From NCBI GenBank assembly GCA_947382645.1, contig CANDAE010000005.1:1-64000 (forward strand): DNA of 64,000 nt, read 5' to 3'. Positions 8,986 through 18,408 of the stretch are shown piece after piece (the first letter of the stretch is position 1; the number at the start of each line of letters is the position of its first letter). Below the pieces are notes generated by a model. That model was not told the DNA's origin. It saw only the letters and a list, made by a program, of their open reading frames with translations, and made no database searches. The translations under genes were made by a program, and so were the position numbers. The DNA comes from Suilimivivens sp009774465. GTDB lineage: Bacteria > Bacillota > Clostridia > Lachnospirales > Lachnospiraceae.

Positions 8986-10170
8986 TTACATTGCCATAGC
9001 ATACAGCCATTGCGCATATTTATTTTGATTTTTTCTGGCCTCTTCCTGCTTCTTTTGTTCATGAAGCGCTAAGTCAACATGCTGCACAGTTCCCACGTTT
9101 CCATTTTCATACAGGAATACTCCGGTACTGCGAATCATTCCCTTGGCCTGATTATTTTCATCGGTAATTGCAAAATTGGTTGCATTATTTTGAAGGCATA
9201 TGGCTCCCACGCCTTTTTCCGCCAGAGAATAAAGCTGCTGGTTTCCATTTTCATCCATCACCCAGATTTTCAGCTTATCCCAGATCTCATCTCCTTCATC
9301 AATAAAGCCATTATGATCCGTATCGTAAGCTGCCAGATCTGCAAACCCGTTTCCGGATTTGGTTCCGAAAAGCTCCGAACCATCATTAATCATCCCGTCT
9401 CCATTTTTATCCAGTGCAAGAAAACCGCTTCCGGCTGCCAGACGATTGATTTCATCCTCCTGACCATCTCCATCAATGTCAAATAAAAATGTCTGATCGG
9501 AAAGATCTGCTATGTTCCCGTTTAAATTAATTACAAGGGGATCGCACATGGAAGTCTGTGTAAAATTAACATTTTCTTCATAATACTCCTGAAAACTCCT
9601 GCTCATTTCCAGATTTAAATTAAAATTAATTTCTCTTCCATCTGCACATTTTACGGTTCCCTGTGTGGTAAAGCTGGTATTTTCCGTTTCCTCATAATAA
9701 TACTGAGAGCTGTAAGAAAAAGTTTTAGTTCCCATACCAACCACAGAAACTATGCTGTCCTGCGTTGAAGTGCTCTGATTTGTTTCCTGTGAGGAAGTCA
9801 TTTCACTCCAGTCCATTTCTCTTTTTTCGGGAAAGAAAATTTTCATCAGATAATTCAGGCATTGCTGTCTGATTTCCAATAGCTGTTCCTGTACCGCACG
9901 CAGGTCGGTACTGTTAACCCTGCTTAAGCCGGTATTACCTGCTTTCGCACGCATTTCCTCCAAAGTACTCTGCAGCGAATTACCCTTATTTTCCCTGGTC
10001 TGCTTTTCCTGACCGTTTACATCACCCTCCGACTTATCTTTCAGCAGACTTCCGGTTCCATCCTTTAAGCTCTGCCTTCCGGTGGTGATCATAAGCTTAC
10101 TGACTCTTCCTGAAAAAGTCGTATGCTTTCTGGCGGACTCCATTCCTATTGTGCTGGAATCAATTCGCAT
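8986..10170 (-). CDS. EF-hand-like calcium-binding protein, no export signal
   Basis: A 394-residue protein. The first half is Ser/Thr/Gln-rich and low in hydrophobic residues. The second half holds several acidic Dx[DN]xDG loops: DIDGDGQEDE, LDKNGDGMINDGSELFG, YDTDHNGFIDEGDEIW and VMDENGNQQ. This arrangement is shared with Ca-binding modules of RTX- and FrpC-type proteins. No signal peptide or membrane segment is visible. The start at 10170 has a near-perfect AGGAGG; upstream extension to 10401 is unsupported. It is first in the direction leading to spoIID, but the role is unknown. Confidence 0.8.
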   Translation of the reverse strand: MRIDSSTIGMESARKHTTFSGRVSKLMITTGRQSLKDGTGSLLKDKSEGDVNGQEKQTRENKGNSLQSTLEEMRAKAGNTGLSRVNSTDLRAVQEQLLEIRQQCLNYLMKIFFPEKREMDWSEMTSSQETNQSTSTQDSIVSVVGMGTKTFSYSSQYYYEETENTSFTTQGTVKCADGREINFNLNLEMSRSFQEYYEENVNFTQTSMCDPLVINLNGNIADLSDQTFLFDIDGDGQEDEINRLAAGSGFLALDKNGDGMINDGSELFGTKSGNGFADLAAYDTDHNGFIDEGDEIWDKLKIWVMDENGNQQLYSLAEKGVGAICLQNNATNFAITDENNQAKGMIRSTGVFLYENGNVGTVQHVDLALHEQKKQEEARKNQNKYAQWLYAMAM

Positions 10171-10461
10171 TCTACCTCCTTCTTCAAGTCCCTTGCCCAA
10201 ATCTCCCCTCCCTGGTTGAAAAAAGCAAAAATGATACACAAAAGGGCTGTCCGTTTCCCTAAAGCATACCATCCGTGGCGACTTATACAATATGATTTTG
10301 TAGATGTTCTGGCCATAAACATCTGCAATATATTTATCGGCCAATCGTTCAATAAATTTAGACATACAAAAACTTTCCCAAATTCCCATGTAATGAAACA
10401 ACCCCTTTTTGCCATAAGCTATATTAACAGCTCAGCCTCCAACCAAAAAGGAGTCAACTCT

Positions 10462-11298
10462 ATGACTATAAAAAAAGAAAAATCATCCTTCTCTGCACTC
10501 CTGAAAATCCCATTCCATATTCTGCAGGGAGCGCTGGTGGGGCTTGGCGCTGTGCTTCCCGGTATCAGCGGCGGTGTTTTAAGCGTTATATTCGGTATTT
10601 ACAAGCCTCTTATGGAACTATTGGCAAATCCGGTTCGCAATTTCAAAACCCATGTTCCAAGACTGCTCCCTTACATTTTAGGTTATGTCATCGGGTTTGT
10701 GGAAATCGCACACCTGCTTTCCTTTGTTCTGAAAAAATATCCTGATCCATCCATCTGTCTTTTTATCGGGCTGATCGCAGGAATGCTTCCTTCTTTATGG
10801 AAGGAATCCGGTCTTCATGGCCGGACCAAAAGATCCTTTGTTTCCATGTTTACCGCCATGATAATTGTTTTTTCTCTTTTAATCAGTCTTAATGCCTTAA
10901 GCGTAACGATCAGGCCAGGATTTGTCTGGTATGTGTTCTGCGGCTTCTGCCTTGCCTTAAGTATTATTGCACCGGGAATGAGCTTTTCCACTCTGCTTAT
11001 GCCTTTAGGCCTGTACACGCCTTTTGTGGAAGGCATTGGCAGCTTATCACCGGAGGTGTTAATTCCCGGTGGAATTGGCGGCGTTGCTACCATTATTTTC
11101 CTGTCAAGAGCGGTAAATTCCTTATTTGATACCTGTTATTCCGAAGCCTTTCATGGAATTGTAGGCATTATTATTGCCGCTACTATTATGATTACCCCCT
11201 TTGATGCGCTCACTGTTTTTACAAATAGCGGGCTTATCAATATTTTCTTTTTAGCAGCAGGCGTCTTTACTGCCGGGTTGATGGATAAACTTACATAA
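10462..11298 (+). CDS. DUF368 polytopic membrane protein (PopT-type undecaprenyl-phosphate translocase family)
   Basis: A 278-residue protein with about seven to eight hydrophobic segments and the DUF368 signature GALVGLGAVLPGISGGVL near the start, repeated in weaker form as SIIAPGMSFSTLL. DUF368 proteins have been linked in the literature to recycling of undecaprenyl phosphate across the membrane (PopT), which would support wall polymer synthesis. ATG 10462 follows AAGGAG by nine bases; a longer in-frame reading from 10123 overlaps the divergent EF-hand gene and was rejected. The 291-bp gap to that gene should hold two divergent promoters; none was assigned. Confidence 0.88.
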   Translation: MTIKKEKSSFSALLKIPFHILQGALVGLGAVLPGISGGVLSVIFGIYKPLMELLANPVRNFKTHVPRLLPYILGYVIGFVEIAHLLSFVLKKYPDPSICLFIGLIAGMLPSLWKESGLHGRTKRSFVSMFTAMIIVFSLLISLNALSVTIRPGFVWYVFCGFCLALSIIAPGMSFSTLLMPLGLYTPFVEGIGSLSPEVLIPGGIGGVATIIFLSRAVNSLFDTCYSEAFHGIVGIIIAATIMITPFDALTVFTNSGLINIFFLAAGVFTAGLMDKLT

Positions 11299-11340
11299 CG
11301 GTAAACTTACCAATAGTCCATACATCTTTATAAAAAATAA

Positions 11341-11405
11341 TTGACTTTCCTGCAACCTGTGCATATAATAAATTCAAATCACGATTTAGTAAATTACGAT
11401 TTGAA
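11341..11405 (+). promoter_or_regulatory. Promoter and inverted-repeat operator of the DUF234 ATPase gene
   Basis: TTGACT (11341-11346) and TATAAT (11364-11369) are 17 bases apart. Directly downstream, TTCAAATC (11373-11380) and GATTTGAA (11398-11405) form a perfect 8-bp inverted repeat over the expected transcription start and leader, with an inner ACGATTT direct repeat. This is the layout of a repressible promoter. Confidence 0.75.
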
Positions 11406-11420
11406 ATATATGAGGTTATT

Positions 11421-12902
11421 ATGTTTATTGGCAGAGAAAAGGAACTGGAATTTTTAGAAAACAGATATCATTCAAGTAAAGGACAATTAATTGTCCTTTA
11501 TGGCAGAAGGCGCATTGGAAAAACGGAAACTCTCAGAAAATTCTGTGAGGGAAAACCCCATGTTTTCTTCGTATGCCGGGAATGCACAGACAAATTACAG
11601 CTAAAATCTTTTTCTGAAAAAATGTTTAAGGAAAACCTTCCCTCAAAACAGTATATCAATCAATTTGCAGACTGGGAAAAGGCCTTTCGGTCTATCCTGG
11701 AATTACCTTATGAAAACAGGAAAAAATTACTGGTAATTGATGAATTTCCCTATATGTGCAAGGGATGCCCCGAAATCCCTTCTATCCTTCAAAATCTTTG
11801 GGACGAGGTGTTAAAGGATTCTAATATTATGCTTATTCTTTGCGGAAGCGCCATGAGTTTTATTGAAAAGGAACTGCTTGCTGAAAAGAATCCACTTTAT
11901 GGCAGGGCTACCGGAATTTATAAAATGAATGAGATGAGTTTTTATGATGCTATTCAATTCCTGCCTGACTATTCTAATTATGACAAAGTACTTGCCTATT
12001 CTATTCTGGGGGGAATTCCTCATTATTTAAGACAATTTGATCCGAATTTATCTCTATCAGACAATATAAAGCAGAATATTCTTACTAAGGGGTGCGTTTT
12101 ATACAGTGAAATAGACTTCCTGCTACGACAGGAGTTCAGGGAAACTTCCGTATATAATTCGCTCATTGAAGCTGTGGCCTTAGGTAGCACACGCTTAAAT
12201 GACATCAGTCAAAAGTCGCTTGTGGAAGACACTTCTAAAACAAGTGTATATCTTCGCAATTTAATAGAATTAGGTCTTGTAAAACGGGAATTTTCTGTTG
12301 ATGCCGCTACAAAAGAGCGGGCAAATGCCAACCGCGGAATCTATAAACTGACGGATAATTACTTTCGATTCTGGTACTCTTTTGTCTTTACAAATATTTC
12401 TGATTTAGAAGCAGGAGATGTAGATGGTGTATTTGAATATGCAATTGCTCCTCTTCTTCATGAGTTTGCAGCTTTCACTTTCGAAGATGTCTGCACCCAA
12501 TATGTTCAGGAACTGCAAAAGGCAAATGCTCTGCCCTTCCGCTATAGACGAATAGGTCGTTGGTTTGGAAAAACAACTGTAAGGGATTTATCACAAAAAG
12601 ACGGGCTTCGAACTGCCGAAACCGAAATTGATATTGTTGCCATATCTCAGCAAATGGATCAATACTTAATTGGCGAATGCAAATTTAAAGGAAAACCCTT
12701 TACTTATTCCGAATACCTGGACACATTGGCAAAATTAGCTCCAACAAAGGCAAATGCTGTATTTTATTATGCGCTGTTTTCCGAATCTGGTTTTGATGAA
12801 AAAATTTATGAAGCAGCAAAAGAGAGCAAACAGCTGCTGCTGTTTGCTCTTGATGCAATCGTTAACTGTAAAAAAGAAAATTTTACACTCTATTATAGTT
12901 AA
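11421..12902 (+). CDS. AAA-family ATPase with DUF234 C-terminal domain
   Basis: A 493-residue protein of the archaeal-type ATPase_2/DUF234 family. Walker A is LYGRRRIGKTE near residue 27 and Walker B is LLVIDEFPYMC. A winged-helix-like middle part is followed by DUF234, in which EIDIVAISQQ and LIGECKFKGKP resemble a PD-(D/E)xK nuclease core (D...ExK). The biological role of the family is not established. It is monocistronic, with its own promoter and an inverted repeat upstream. Its last 20 bases overlap the convergent hydratase gene, and its 3' end contains a strong hairpin. Confidence 0.9.
   Translation: MFIGREKELEFLENRYHSSKGQLIVLYGRRRIGKTETLRKFCEGKPHVFFVCRECTDKLQLKSFSEKMFKENLPSKQYINQFADWEKAFRSILELPYENRKKLLVIDEFPYMCKGCPEIPSILQNLWDEVLKDSNIMLILCGSAMSFIEKELLAEKNPLYGRATGIYKMNEMSFYDAIQFLPDYSNYDKVLAYSILGGIPHYLRQFDPNLSLSDNIKQNILTKGCVLYSEIDFLLRQEFRETSVYNSLIEAVALGSTRLNDISQKSLVEDTSKTSVYLRNLIELGLVKREFSVDAATKERANANRGIYKLTDNYFRFWYSFVFTNISDLEAGDVDGVFEYAIAPLLHEFAAFTFEDVCTQYVQELQKANALPFRYRRIGRWFGKTTVRDLSQKDGLRTAETEIDIVAISQQMDQYLIGECKFKGKPFTYSEYLDTLAKLAPTKANAVFYYALFSESGFDEKIYEAAKESKQLLLFALDAIVNCKKENFTLYYS
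12823..12850 (-). terminator. Hairpin inside the ATPase 3' coding end, likely terminator of the convergent hydratase gene
   Basis: AGAGCAAACAGC (12823-12834) and GCTGTTTGCTCT (12839-12850) form a perfect 12-bp stem with a TGCT loop. On the minus strand it lies about 33 bases after the hydratase stop and is followed by TCTTTTGC. On the plus strand it is coding sequence for KESKQLLLFAL. Confidence 0.65.
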
Positions 12903-15171
12903 TCAAACATCCCTTAAGGATAATCTGCCTCTCCTCATCTGTCAATTCGCCAAGCCTTAAGGTAAATTCCGTAAGTTCCTCTTCGCCTACCCGGTATGCC
13001 TTAATTTCATCACTTTTATCTTCCACTGCCTTTCTAATTCCCGGGAAGAACAGATAATCCTTATTCTTAAAGGGAAGTTCCCCTTCCTCAATCAAAAATG
13101 GCAGCATACCCCAGTTAATCAAATTAGAGCGGTATCTCTTAGTTGCATATTCATTTGCAATATTGCCCCAGCCGCCAAGCACCTTCTGGCAGGATGCAGC
13201 CTGTTCTCTGGCGGAACCGTCCCCAGGCTTTACTGCAAAAATAGTGGAACCAAATCCAATATTTCCCCTGCCTGCTTCAGGGAAGGATTTCTGTATCACT
13301 TCCATTACAGGCTTAAGCTCCGGTACTTCTTCTATCGGACATTTGTCTGCCATCACAGCTTTTTGCGCCACCTGAATTTCCTTGGCAAGTCCTACATAAG
13401 CAGGATCTTTTCTTGACAAAGTAAATTCCGCAAGCCCCAGAGGATTGGAGCGGTAAGAAGATGTTTCTCCGGAAGGAATCAATTCATCCGTAGTGGTAAC
13501 CGGATCATGAATTTCAGATACCACCTTAAGAACCAGATTTTCAGGAAGCTCTGTCATGGCCGGCCAGTCTTTAATATTAGGGCCAAACTGAATCTCAACG
13601 GAAGGATCAGCTTTTCCTTTAGAATCAAAGACTCTGTTTGCATAAATATTTGCATCAAAATGATACTGGTATTTGTTGATGGGGCCATCAAAATCTGTAG
13701 CTGCTGTAAGCACACCTTTGTTTGCCGCTGTTGCAGCAATCGATCTTGCATCCATAAGAGCCACAGAAGAAATCTGCCCATTCTGCAGCTTGGAGCCTTC
13801 CCGGTTGGGGAAGTTTCTGGTAGAATGGCGGATACTGAACGCGTTGTTTGCGGGGGTATCGCCTGCGCCAAAGCAGGGACCGCAGAATGCAGTTTTCATA
13901 ACCGCACCGGTTTCAAGCAGTGTCGCTGCACATCCGTTTTTAATCAGCTCCATATATACAGGCATAGATGCCGGATACACGCTTAAGGTAAAGCCATCGG
14001 AACCAATATAGGTATCTTTCATAATATCTGCCGCAGCGCAGATATTTTCAAATCCGCCCCCTGCACAGCCTGCAATGATTCCCTGATCTACCAAAAGCTT
14101 TCCATTTTTTACTTTATTTTTAAGCGTAAACTCTACTGCCCCGTCTAAAGAAACTGCCGCTTTCTTCTCCACATCATCTAAAATATCCATAAGATTTGCA
14201 TTCAATTCCTCAATGGTATAGGTATTGCTGGGATGAAAAGGCATTGCAATCATTGGCTTAATGGTGCTTAAGTCAATGGAAATCATACCATCATAATAAG
14301 TAACCTCACCCGGATTTAATTCTTTATAATCTTCACTTCTTCCATGAATTTCATAAAATTCTTTAATCACATCATCTGTCTGCCAGATGGAGGATAAACA
14401 GGTGGTTTCCGTGGTCATTACATCAATGCCAATTCTGAAATCCGCACTTAAGGATGCCACGCCGGGCCCTACAAATTCCATTACTTTATTCTTCACATAA
14501 CCGCTGGCAAACACTTCACCGATAATCGCCAGCGCTACGTCCTGAGGCCCAACGCCCTTTACCGGTTCTCCGGTAAGGTACACGCCTACCACTCCCGGCA
14601 TATTAATATCATATGTCTGGTTTAAAAGCTGTTTTACCAGTTCGGGGCCGCCTTCGCCCATTGCCATTGTTCCAAGAGCGCCATAACGGGTGTGGGAATC
14701 CGATCCCAGGATCATCTTTCCTCCCCCTGCAAGCATTTCTCTTGCAAACTGATGAATAACCGCCTGATGAGGAGGCACATAAACACCGCCATATTTCTTT
14801 GCGCAGGTAAGACCAAACATGTGGTCATCCTCGTTGATAGTTCCGCCCACCGCACACAGAGAATTGTGGCAGTTAGTCAGTACATATGGTACCGGAAACT
14901 TTTCAAGTCCCGACGCTCTGGCTGTCTGAATAATTCCCACAAAAGTAATGTCATGAGAGGTCAGCTTGTCAAACTTGATTTTCAGCTTGTCCATATTCCC
15001 GGACGTATTATGTTCCTCCAAAATATGGTACGCAATGGTCTGCTGCCTTGATACTTCCTTTGTGGTTTCCTTTCCTGTTTTTGCTTTCACCTGGGACAGG
15101 GCCTGCGCCCCGTCAGGAATCACCTCTGTCCCATTTATTAAATAGGCACCGCCTTCAAATACTGATATCAT
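12883..15171 (-). CDS. Aconitase-family hydratase
   Basis: A 762-residue [4Fe-4S] hydro-lyase of the aconitase superfamily, probably interconverting citrate and isocitrate or a similar hydroxyacid pair. Cluster-binding Cys candidates are in AGCAGGG and CGPCFGAGDTP. Other conserved stretches are LGSDSHTRYGALG, RHSTRNFPNREGSK and the C-terminal swivel domain from about residue 620. AGGAGG upstream supports ATG 15171. It is monocistronic; the stop overlaps the convergent ATPase gene by 20 bp. No citrate synthase or isocitrate dehydrogenase is adjacent, so the exact substrate is left open. Confidence 0.88.
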   Translation of the reverse strand: MISVFEGGAYLINGTEVIPDGAQALSQVKAKTGKETTKEVSRQQTIAYHILEEHNTSGNMDKLKIKFDKLTSHDITFVGIIQTARASGLEKFPVPYVLTNCHNSLCAVGGTINEDDHMFGLTCAKKYGGVYVPPHQAVIHQFAREMLAGGGKMILGSDSHTRYGALGTMAMGEGGPELVKQLLNQTYDINMPGVVGVYLTGEPVKGVGPQDVALAIIGEVFASGYVKNKVMEFVGPGVASLSADFRIGIDVMTTETTCLSSIWQTDDVIKEFYEIHGRSEDYKELNPGEVTYYDGMISIDLSTIKPMIAMPFHPSNTYTIEELNANLMDILDDVEKKAAVSLDGAVEFTLKNKVKNGKLLVDQGIIAGCAGGGFENICAAADIMKDTYIGSDGFTLSVYPASMPVYMELIKNGCAATLLETGAVMKTAFCGPCFGAGDTPANNAFSIRHSTRNFPNREGSKLQNGQISSVALMDARSIAATAANKGVLTAATDFDGPINKYQYHFDANIYANRVFDSKGKADPSVEIQFGPNIKDWPAMTELPENLVLKVVSEIHDPVTTTDELIPSGETSSYRSNPLGLAEFTLSRKDPAYVGLAKEIQVAQKAVMADKCPIEEVPELKPVMEVIQKSFPEAGRGNIGFGSTIFAVKPGDGSAREQAASCQKVLGGWGNIANEYATKRYRSNLINWGMLPFLIEEGELPFKNKDYLFFPGIRKAVEDKSDEIKAYRVGEEELTEFTLRLGELTDEERQIILKGCLINYNRV

Positions 15172-15294
15172 TCTTTTTCCTCCTGGTATCCTTTCCTGTG
15201 TCTAAACTACTTTTACTTTCGAGGAATATTATAAAATAAAATGAAAGAGTTTGCAATTATTCTCTATAGGACATCACAAAAACCACAAAAATAA

Positions 15295-15325
15295 CGGTAC
15301 AGTTCCAGGTATAGGAACTGTACCG
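15295..15325 (-). terminator. Terminator of the AraC/GyrI-like regulator gene
   Basis: CGGTACAGTTCC (15295-15306) pairs perfectly with GGAACTGTACCG (15314-15325) around a 7-base loop. On the minus strand it follows the regulator stop by 16 bases and is trailed by TTATTTTTGTGG. Confidence 0.8.
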
Positions 15326-15341
15326 CCTTAATCAAAAATAA

Positions 15342-16199
15342 TTATTTCTTCTTAACAGGAATCCATATTTCCGTATAATAATTTTCATCATTTGTTCCAC
15401 CTGGATACTTATCCGGCGCGTCATACATTTCCACACAATATCCTGCTGCAAACTCATAATCCTGCAATGCCGGAAGCCACTCTGAAAAAATCTTTGTATT
15501 TACATCCTCCAAGGAATCAGGAAGTGCCCCCCGGCAGGGAAAAACCGCCCAGGTTAATGCCGGAATTGTCTTTACGATAAGTCCTTCCGGAATGTCTAAC
15601 GCCGGATTATAAATATCTGCAATCAGATACTCAAAGGTTTCATTGCCCATCTGCGGATCAATGTTGATGCCAAACATTCCTCCCACATAGTTTCCTCTTC
15701 CTGACGAATAATGTTCCTGCCAAAAGAGCGGTACTTCCTGTTTCGCGTTTTCATAACTGAATTCTTTTGAGGCGCCTAAAACAGTAAAAGCTTCCTTTTT
15801 GATAATTTTGTAATCCATACGATAACCACCTTTCAATGAAATTGTCAGTTTCAGCGGTGCGAAAGTTTTAATCATTGATTTATTTTTGCGCACCGCTAAA
15901 GGTGTAGATCCGTGAAAGCGGGAAAAGGCTTTGGTAAAGCTGTCAGGAGAATCATATCCATACTTCATCGCCAGTTCCATGACTGTAACATTGCTGGTAA
16001 TCAGTTCTTCCCCTGCAAGCGCCATCCTGCGGTTTCTAATATATTCTGCTATGGAATATCCGCACAATATGCTAAAGCCTTTTTGAAAATAAAAAGGGGA
16101 AATATTTACCTGTTTGGCCACTTCATACATTGTAATATTTTCTGTAATATGACTCTCCATAAATTTAACTGCTTCACCGATTGCCTCTGCCCATTCCAT
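15342..16199 (-). CDS. AraC-family regulator with GyrI-like ligand domain
   Basis: A 285-residue transcription factor. The N-terminal 105 residues hold two AraC helix-turn-helices (MYEVAKQVNISPFYFQKGF and ELAMKYGYDSPDSFTKAF), followed by TPLAVRKN. The C-terminal part (about 125-285) resembles the GyrI-like effector-binding fold that binds small hydrophobic or cationic compounds in SoxS/Rob/BmrR relatives. Clustered starts are present: TTG 16208 abuts AGGAGG, ATG 16205 is three bases away, and ATG 16199 lies at the optimal nine bases and was chosen. Target genes are not evident; oleate hydratase and the hydratase flank it. Confidence 0.9.
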   Translation of the reverse strand: MEWAEAIGEAVKFMESHITENITMYEVAKQVNISPFYFQKGFSILCGYSIAEYIRNRRMALAGEELITSNVTVMELAMKYGYDSPDSFTKAFSRFHGSTPLAVRKNKSMIKTFAPLKLTISLKGGYRMDYKIIKKEAFTVLGASKEFSYENAKQEVPLFWQEHYSSGRGNYVGGMFGINIDPQMGNETFEYLIADIYNPALDIPEGLIVKTIPALTWAVFPCRGALPDSLEDVNTKIFSEWLPALQDYEFAAGYCVEMYDAPDKYPGGTNDENYYTEIWIPVKKK

Positions 16200-16310
16200 G
16201 ACCATCAACCTCCTGTTGTGGCTTAAGTATATCCTTAATTATCTGTTCTGTCCCGGCATTTCCTGGTTTCTTTTGTCCGAAACTTTTCTCTGCCTGAAAA
16301 TATCTCAGTC

Positions 16311-18284
16311 CTACAGCATTCCTTCTTTCAGTATATCATGATCACGCAATACTTTTTCAACTACCGTTCCTTTTATAAAGTGAAGCAAAGGTTTTTTCAA
16401 TGCATTCAGCGGTCCGGGCAGTTCGATCTCTAAAGGAGACTTCCCATCCATAAGCTTTACACTGCTGTCTAACAGCTCACGGATATCGTAAACGCTGCCC
16501 CAAACCTCCGGCACGCCGCGATCCACACCCAAAAGGCCATACACAGCTTCCATAGCAGTTCTTACCGAATATTCCGTAGTAAAAACAGTGTCCCTTGGAG
16601 TATCTGCAAATTGTCCTAAAAAGGCAAAGTTCACACAGCCATCCGGAATGACATCAGGCCGGTCTCCTTTGGTTCTGGGCATAAAGAATGCAGTGATATA
16701 AGGCATCATGGTAGGTACGCAGACTGCGCTGTTTTCTGCCAGTTCGTCAATTTCTTCTACGGGAACACCCAGGTGGTACAACCACTCCTGAGTGATTTCC
16801 TTTCCGGTGCATTCTCTCATGGGTTTCTTAATATAATCACCGGGAACATCCGTAAACAAACCGTATACCCATACACAGACTTTATCTTTATCCTGTTCCT
16901 TAAACTGTCCCTGTCTGTTGATGGTCCAGCTTAAAAGCCAACTGGAATCCATGCAGCTTACGATACCGCCTGTTACCACCTTTCCACTCCTGGGATCACG
17001 TTTGCAAATATCAGTAATATAAGGAATAATCTTGTCATCCAAAGTAGTGATTGTTGCAGATTCCCAATTAGTCTTTGCCACATCCGAGCAGAACTTTTCA
17101 GGACGTCCAAAGGATGCATCCTGCTTTGCAATGTTTTTCCAAAGGCTCCAGCATCCGCTGGTTCTTACCTCTGCATCTCCGTTAGGCGCATGATTTTGAT
17201 CTCCGTATATGGTTCCTTCCGTACAGCTTCCGTTGGTAACAAATACAAGGTCATTTTCTGTAAGCATAATTCCTTTTTCCACGCCTTTTACCTTGCATTC
17301 AATCGCCTTGGCAGTCTTTTTTCCGCCTTCAAATTCAAAAATTACATTGGTCACTTCCGTATTAAACTGGAAGTCAACTCCGGCATCCTCCAGATATTTC
17401 TGCATGGGCAGTATCAAAGATTCGTACTGGTTATACTTGGTAAATTTCAGGGCGCTGAAATCAGGAAGTCCCGCAATATGATGAATGAAACGTTGGAAAT
17501 ACAGCTTCATTTCCAGGGCGCTGTGCCAGTTTTCAAAGGCAAACATGGTTCTCCAGTACAGCCAGAAGGTTGAGCCAAATACCTCCTCATCAAAGACATC
17601 CTCAATGGTCTTATCATACAAATCTTCATCCTTTGTCATAAACAGCTTCATAATTTCCATACAGCCTTTTTGACTTAAATTAAATTTTCCATCCGTATGT
17701 GCATCCTCGCCACAGTTTACGGTTGCCCTGCATAAAGAATAGTTGGGATCTTCTTTATTCAGCCAGTAATATTCATCCAGCACAGATACCCCTGGTGTTT
17801 CAATGGAAGGAATGCTTCTGAATAAATCCCACAGACATTCAAAATGATTTTCCATTTCACGTCCGCCACGCATAATGTAACCTCTTGTGGCATCATAAAT
17901 TCCGTCGCAGGCGCCTCCTGCAATATCCATTGCCTCCAGAATATGAATATGGTCCCCCGGCATTTGTCCGTCGCGTACCAAAAAGCAGGCTGCCGCTAAA
18001 GATGCCAATCCACTTCCTACGATATACGCATTTTTCTCCTCTACCCCTTCCGGTTTTTTCGGTCTGGCAAATGCTTCATAGTTTCCGTTTGTATAATAAA
18101 TACCCTTACTGTTCTTTTCCCCTTTGCCTCTTTCCGTATTGCGGTACTCCTCTTTTTCAGAAGAAGCGGCAGCTTTTGCGGCTGATTTCTTTTCCGCATT
18201 TTTATGATTTTTTACCGCTATAACTGCTCCTGCACCTGCTGCAATGGCTGCAACGCCAAGTCCGACTTTCTTTTTACCTGCCAT
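16311..18284 (-). CDS. ohyA: Oleate hydratase
   Basis: A 657-residue FAD-dependent fatty acid hydratase that adds water to the cis-9 double bond of oleate or linoleate, giving 10-hydroxy fatty acids; it is often seen as a detoxification enzyme for membrane-active unsaturated fatty acids. The dinucleotide fold reads YIVGSGLASLAAACFLVRDG with GGACDG and RGGREMENHFECLW following, all typical of the family. Residues 7-23 form a short hydrophobic Ala/Gly segment that could insert in membrane. ATG 18284 follows AGGTGG by eight bases. A TetR gene lies upstream on the same strand and a palindrome sits within the promoter, suggesting ligand-responsive control. Confidence 0.95.
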   Translation of the reverse strand: MAGKKKVGLGVAAIAAGAGAVIAVKNHKNAEKKSAAKAAASSEKEEYRNTERGKGEKNSKGIYYTNGNYEAFARPKKPEGVEEKNAYIVGSGLASLAAACFLVRDGQMPGDHIHILEAMDIAGGACDGIYDATRGYIMRGGREMENHFECLWDLFRSIPSIETPGVSVLDEYYWLNKEDPNYSLCRATVNCGEDAHTDGKFNLSQKGCMEIMKLFMTKDEDLYDKTIEDVFDEEVFGSTFWLYWRTMFAFENWHSALEMKLYFQRFIHHIAGLPDFSALKFTKYNQYESLILPMQKYLEDAGVDFQFNTEVTNVIFEFEGGKKTAKAIECKVKGVEKGIMLTENDLVFVTNGSCTEGTIYGDQNHAPNGDAEVRTSGCWSLWKNIAKQDASFGRPEKFCSDVAKTNWESATITTLDDKIIPYITDICKRDPRSGKVVTGGIVSCMDSSWLLSWTINRQGQFKEQDKDKVCVWVYGLFTDVPGDYIKKPMRECTGKEITQEWLYHLGVPVEEIDELAENSAVCVPTMMPYITAFFMPRTKGDRPDVIPDGCVNFAFLGQFADTPRDTVFTTEYSVRTAMEAVYGLLGVDRGVPEVWGSVYDIRELLDSSVKLMDGKSPLEIELPGPLNALKKPLLHFIKGTVVEKVLRDHDILKEGML

Positions 18285-18375
18285 AATAATTTCCACCTTT
18301 CTTTTTCTGTTTGTTTCTGTAAGTATTAAGTCAAGGGGATGCAAAACATCCATTTGACTTCCCTGTATGTTTCAC

Positions 18376-18404
18376 ATCATACCCGGTTAAACCGGTTATT
18401 TCCA
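18376..18404 (-). promoter_or_regulatory. Oleate hydratase promoter with palindrome in the spacer
   Basis: On the minus strand TGGAAA (18399-18404) and TATGAT (18376-18381) are 17 bases apart. The spacer contains the perfect 13-base palindrome CCGGTTAAACCGG (18383-18395). A TetR dimer bound there would block RNA polymerase. The assignment to the adjacent TetR is an inference. Confidence 0.6.
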
Positions 18405-18408
18405 TTTA

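Noticed and set aside
10123..10461. N-terminal extension of the DUF368 protein
   Set aside because: It overlaps the divergent EF-hand gene, lacks membrane-protein character and is replaced by a well-placed start at 10462.
13507..13986. Plus-strand frame opposite the hydratase
   Set aside because: Cys-rich translation comes from the complementary strand of a well-conserved gene; no ribosome site or family similarity.
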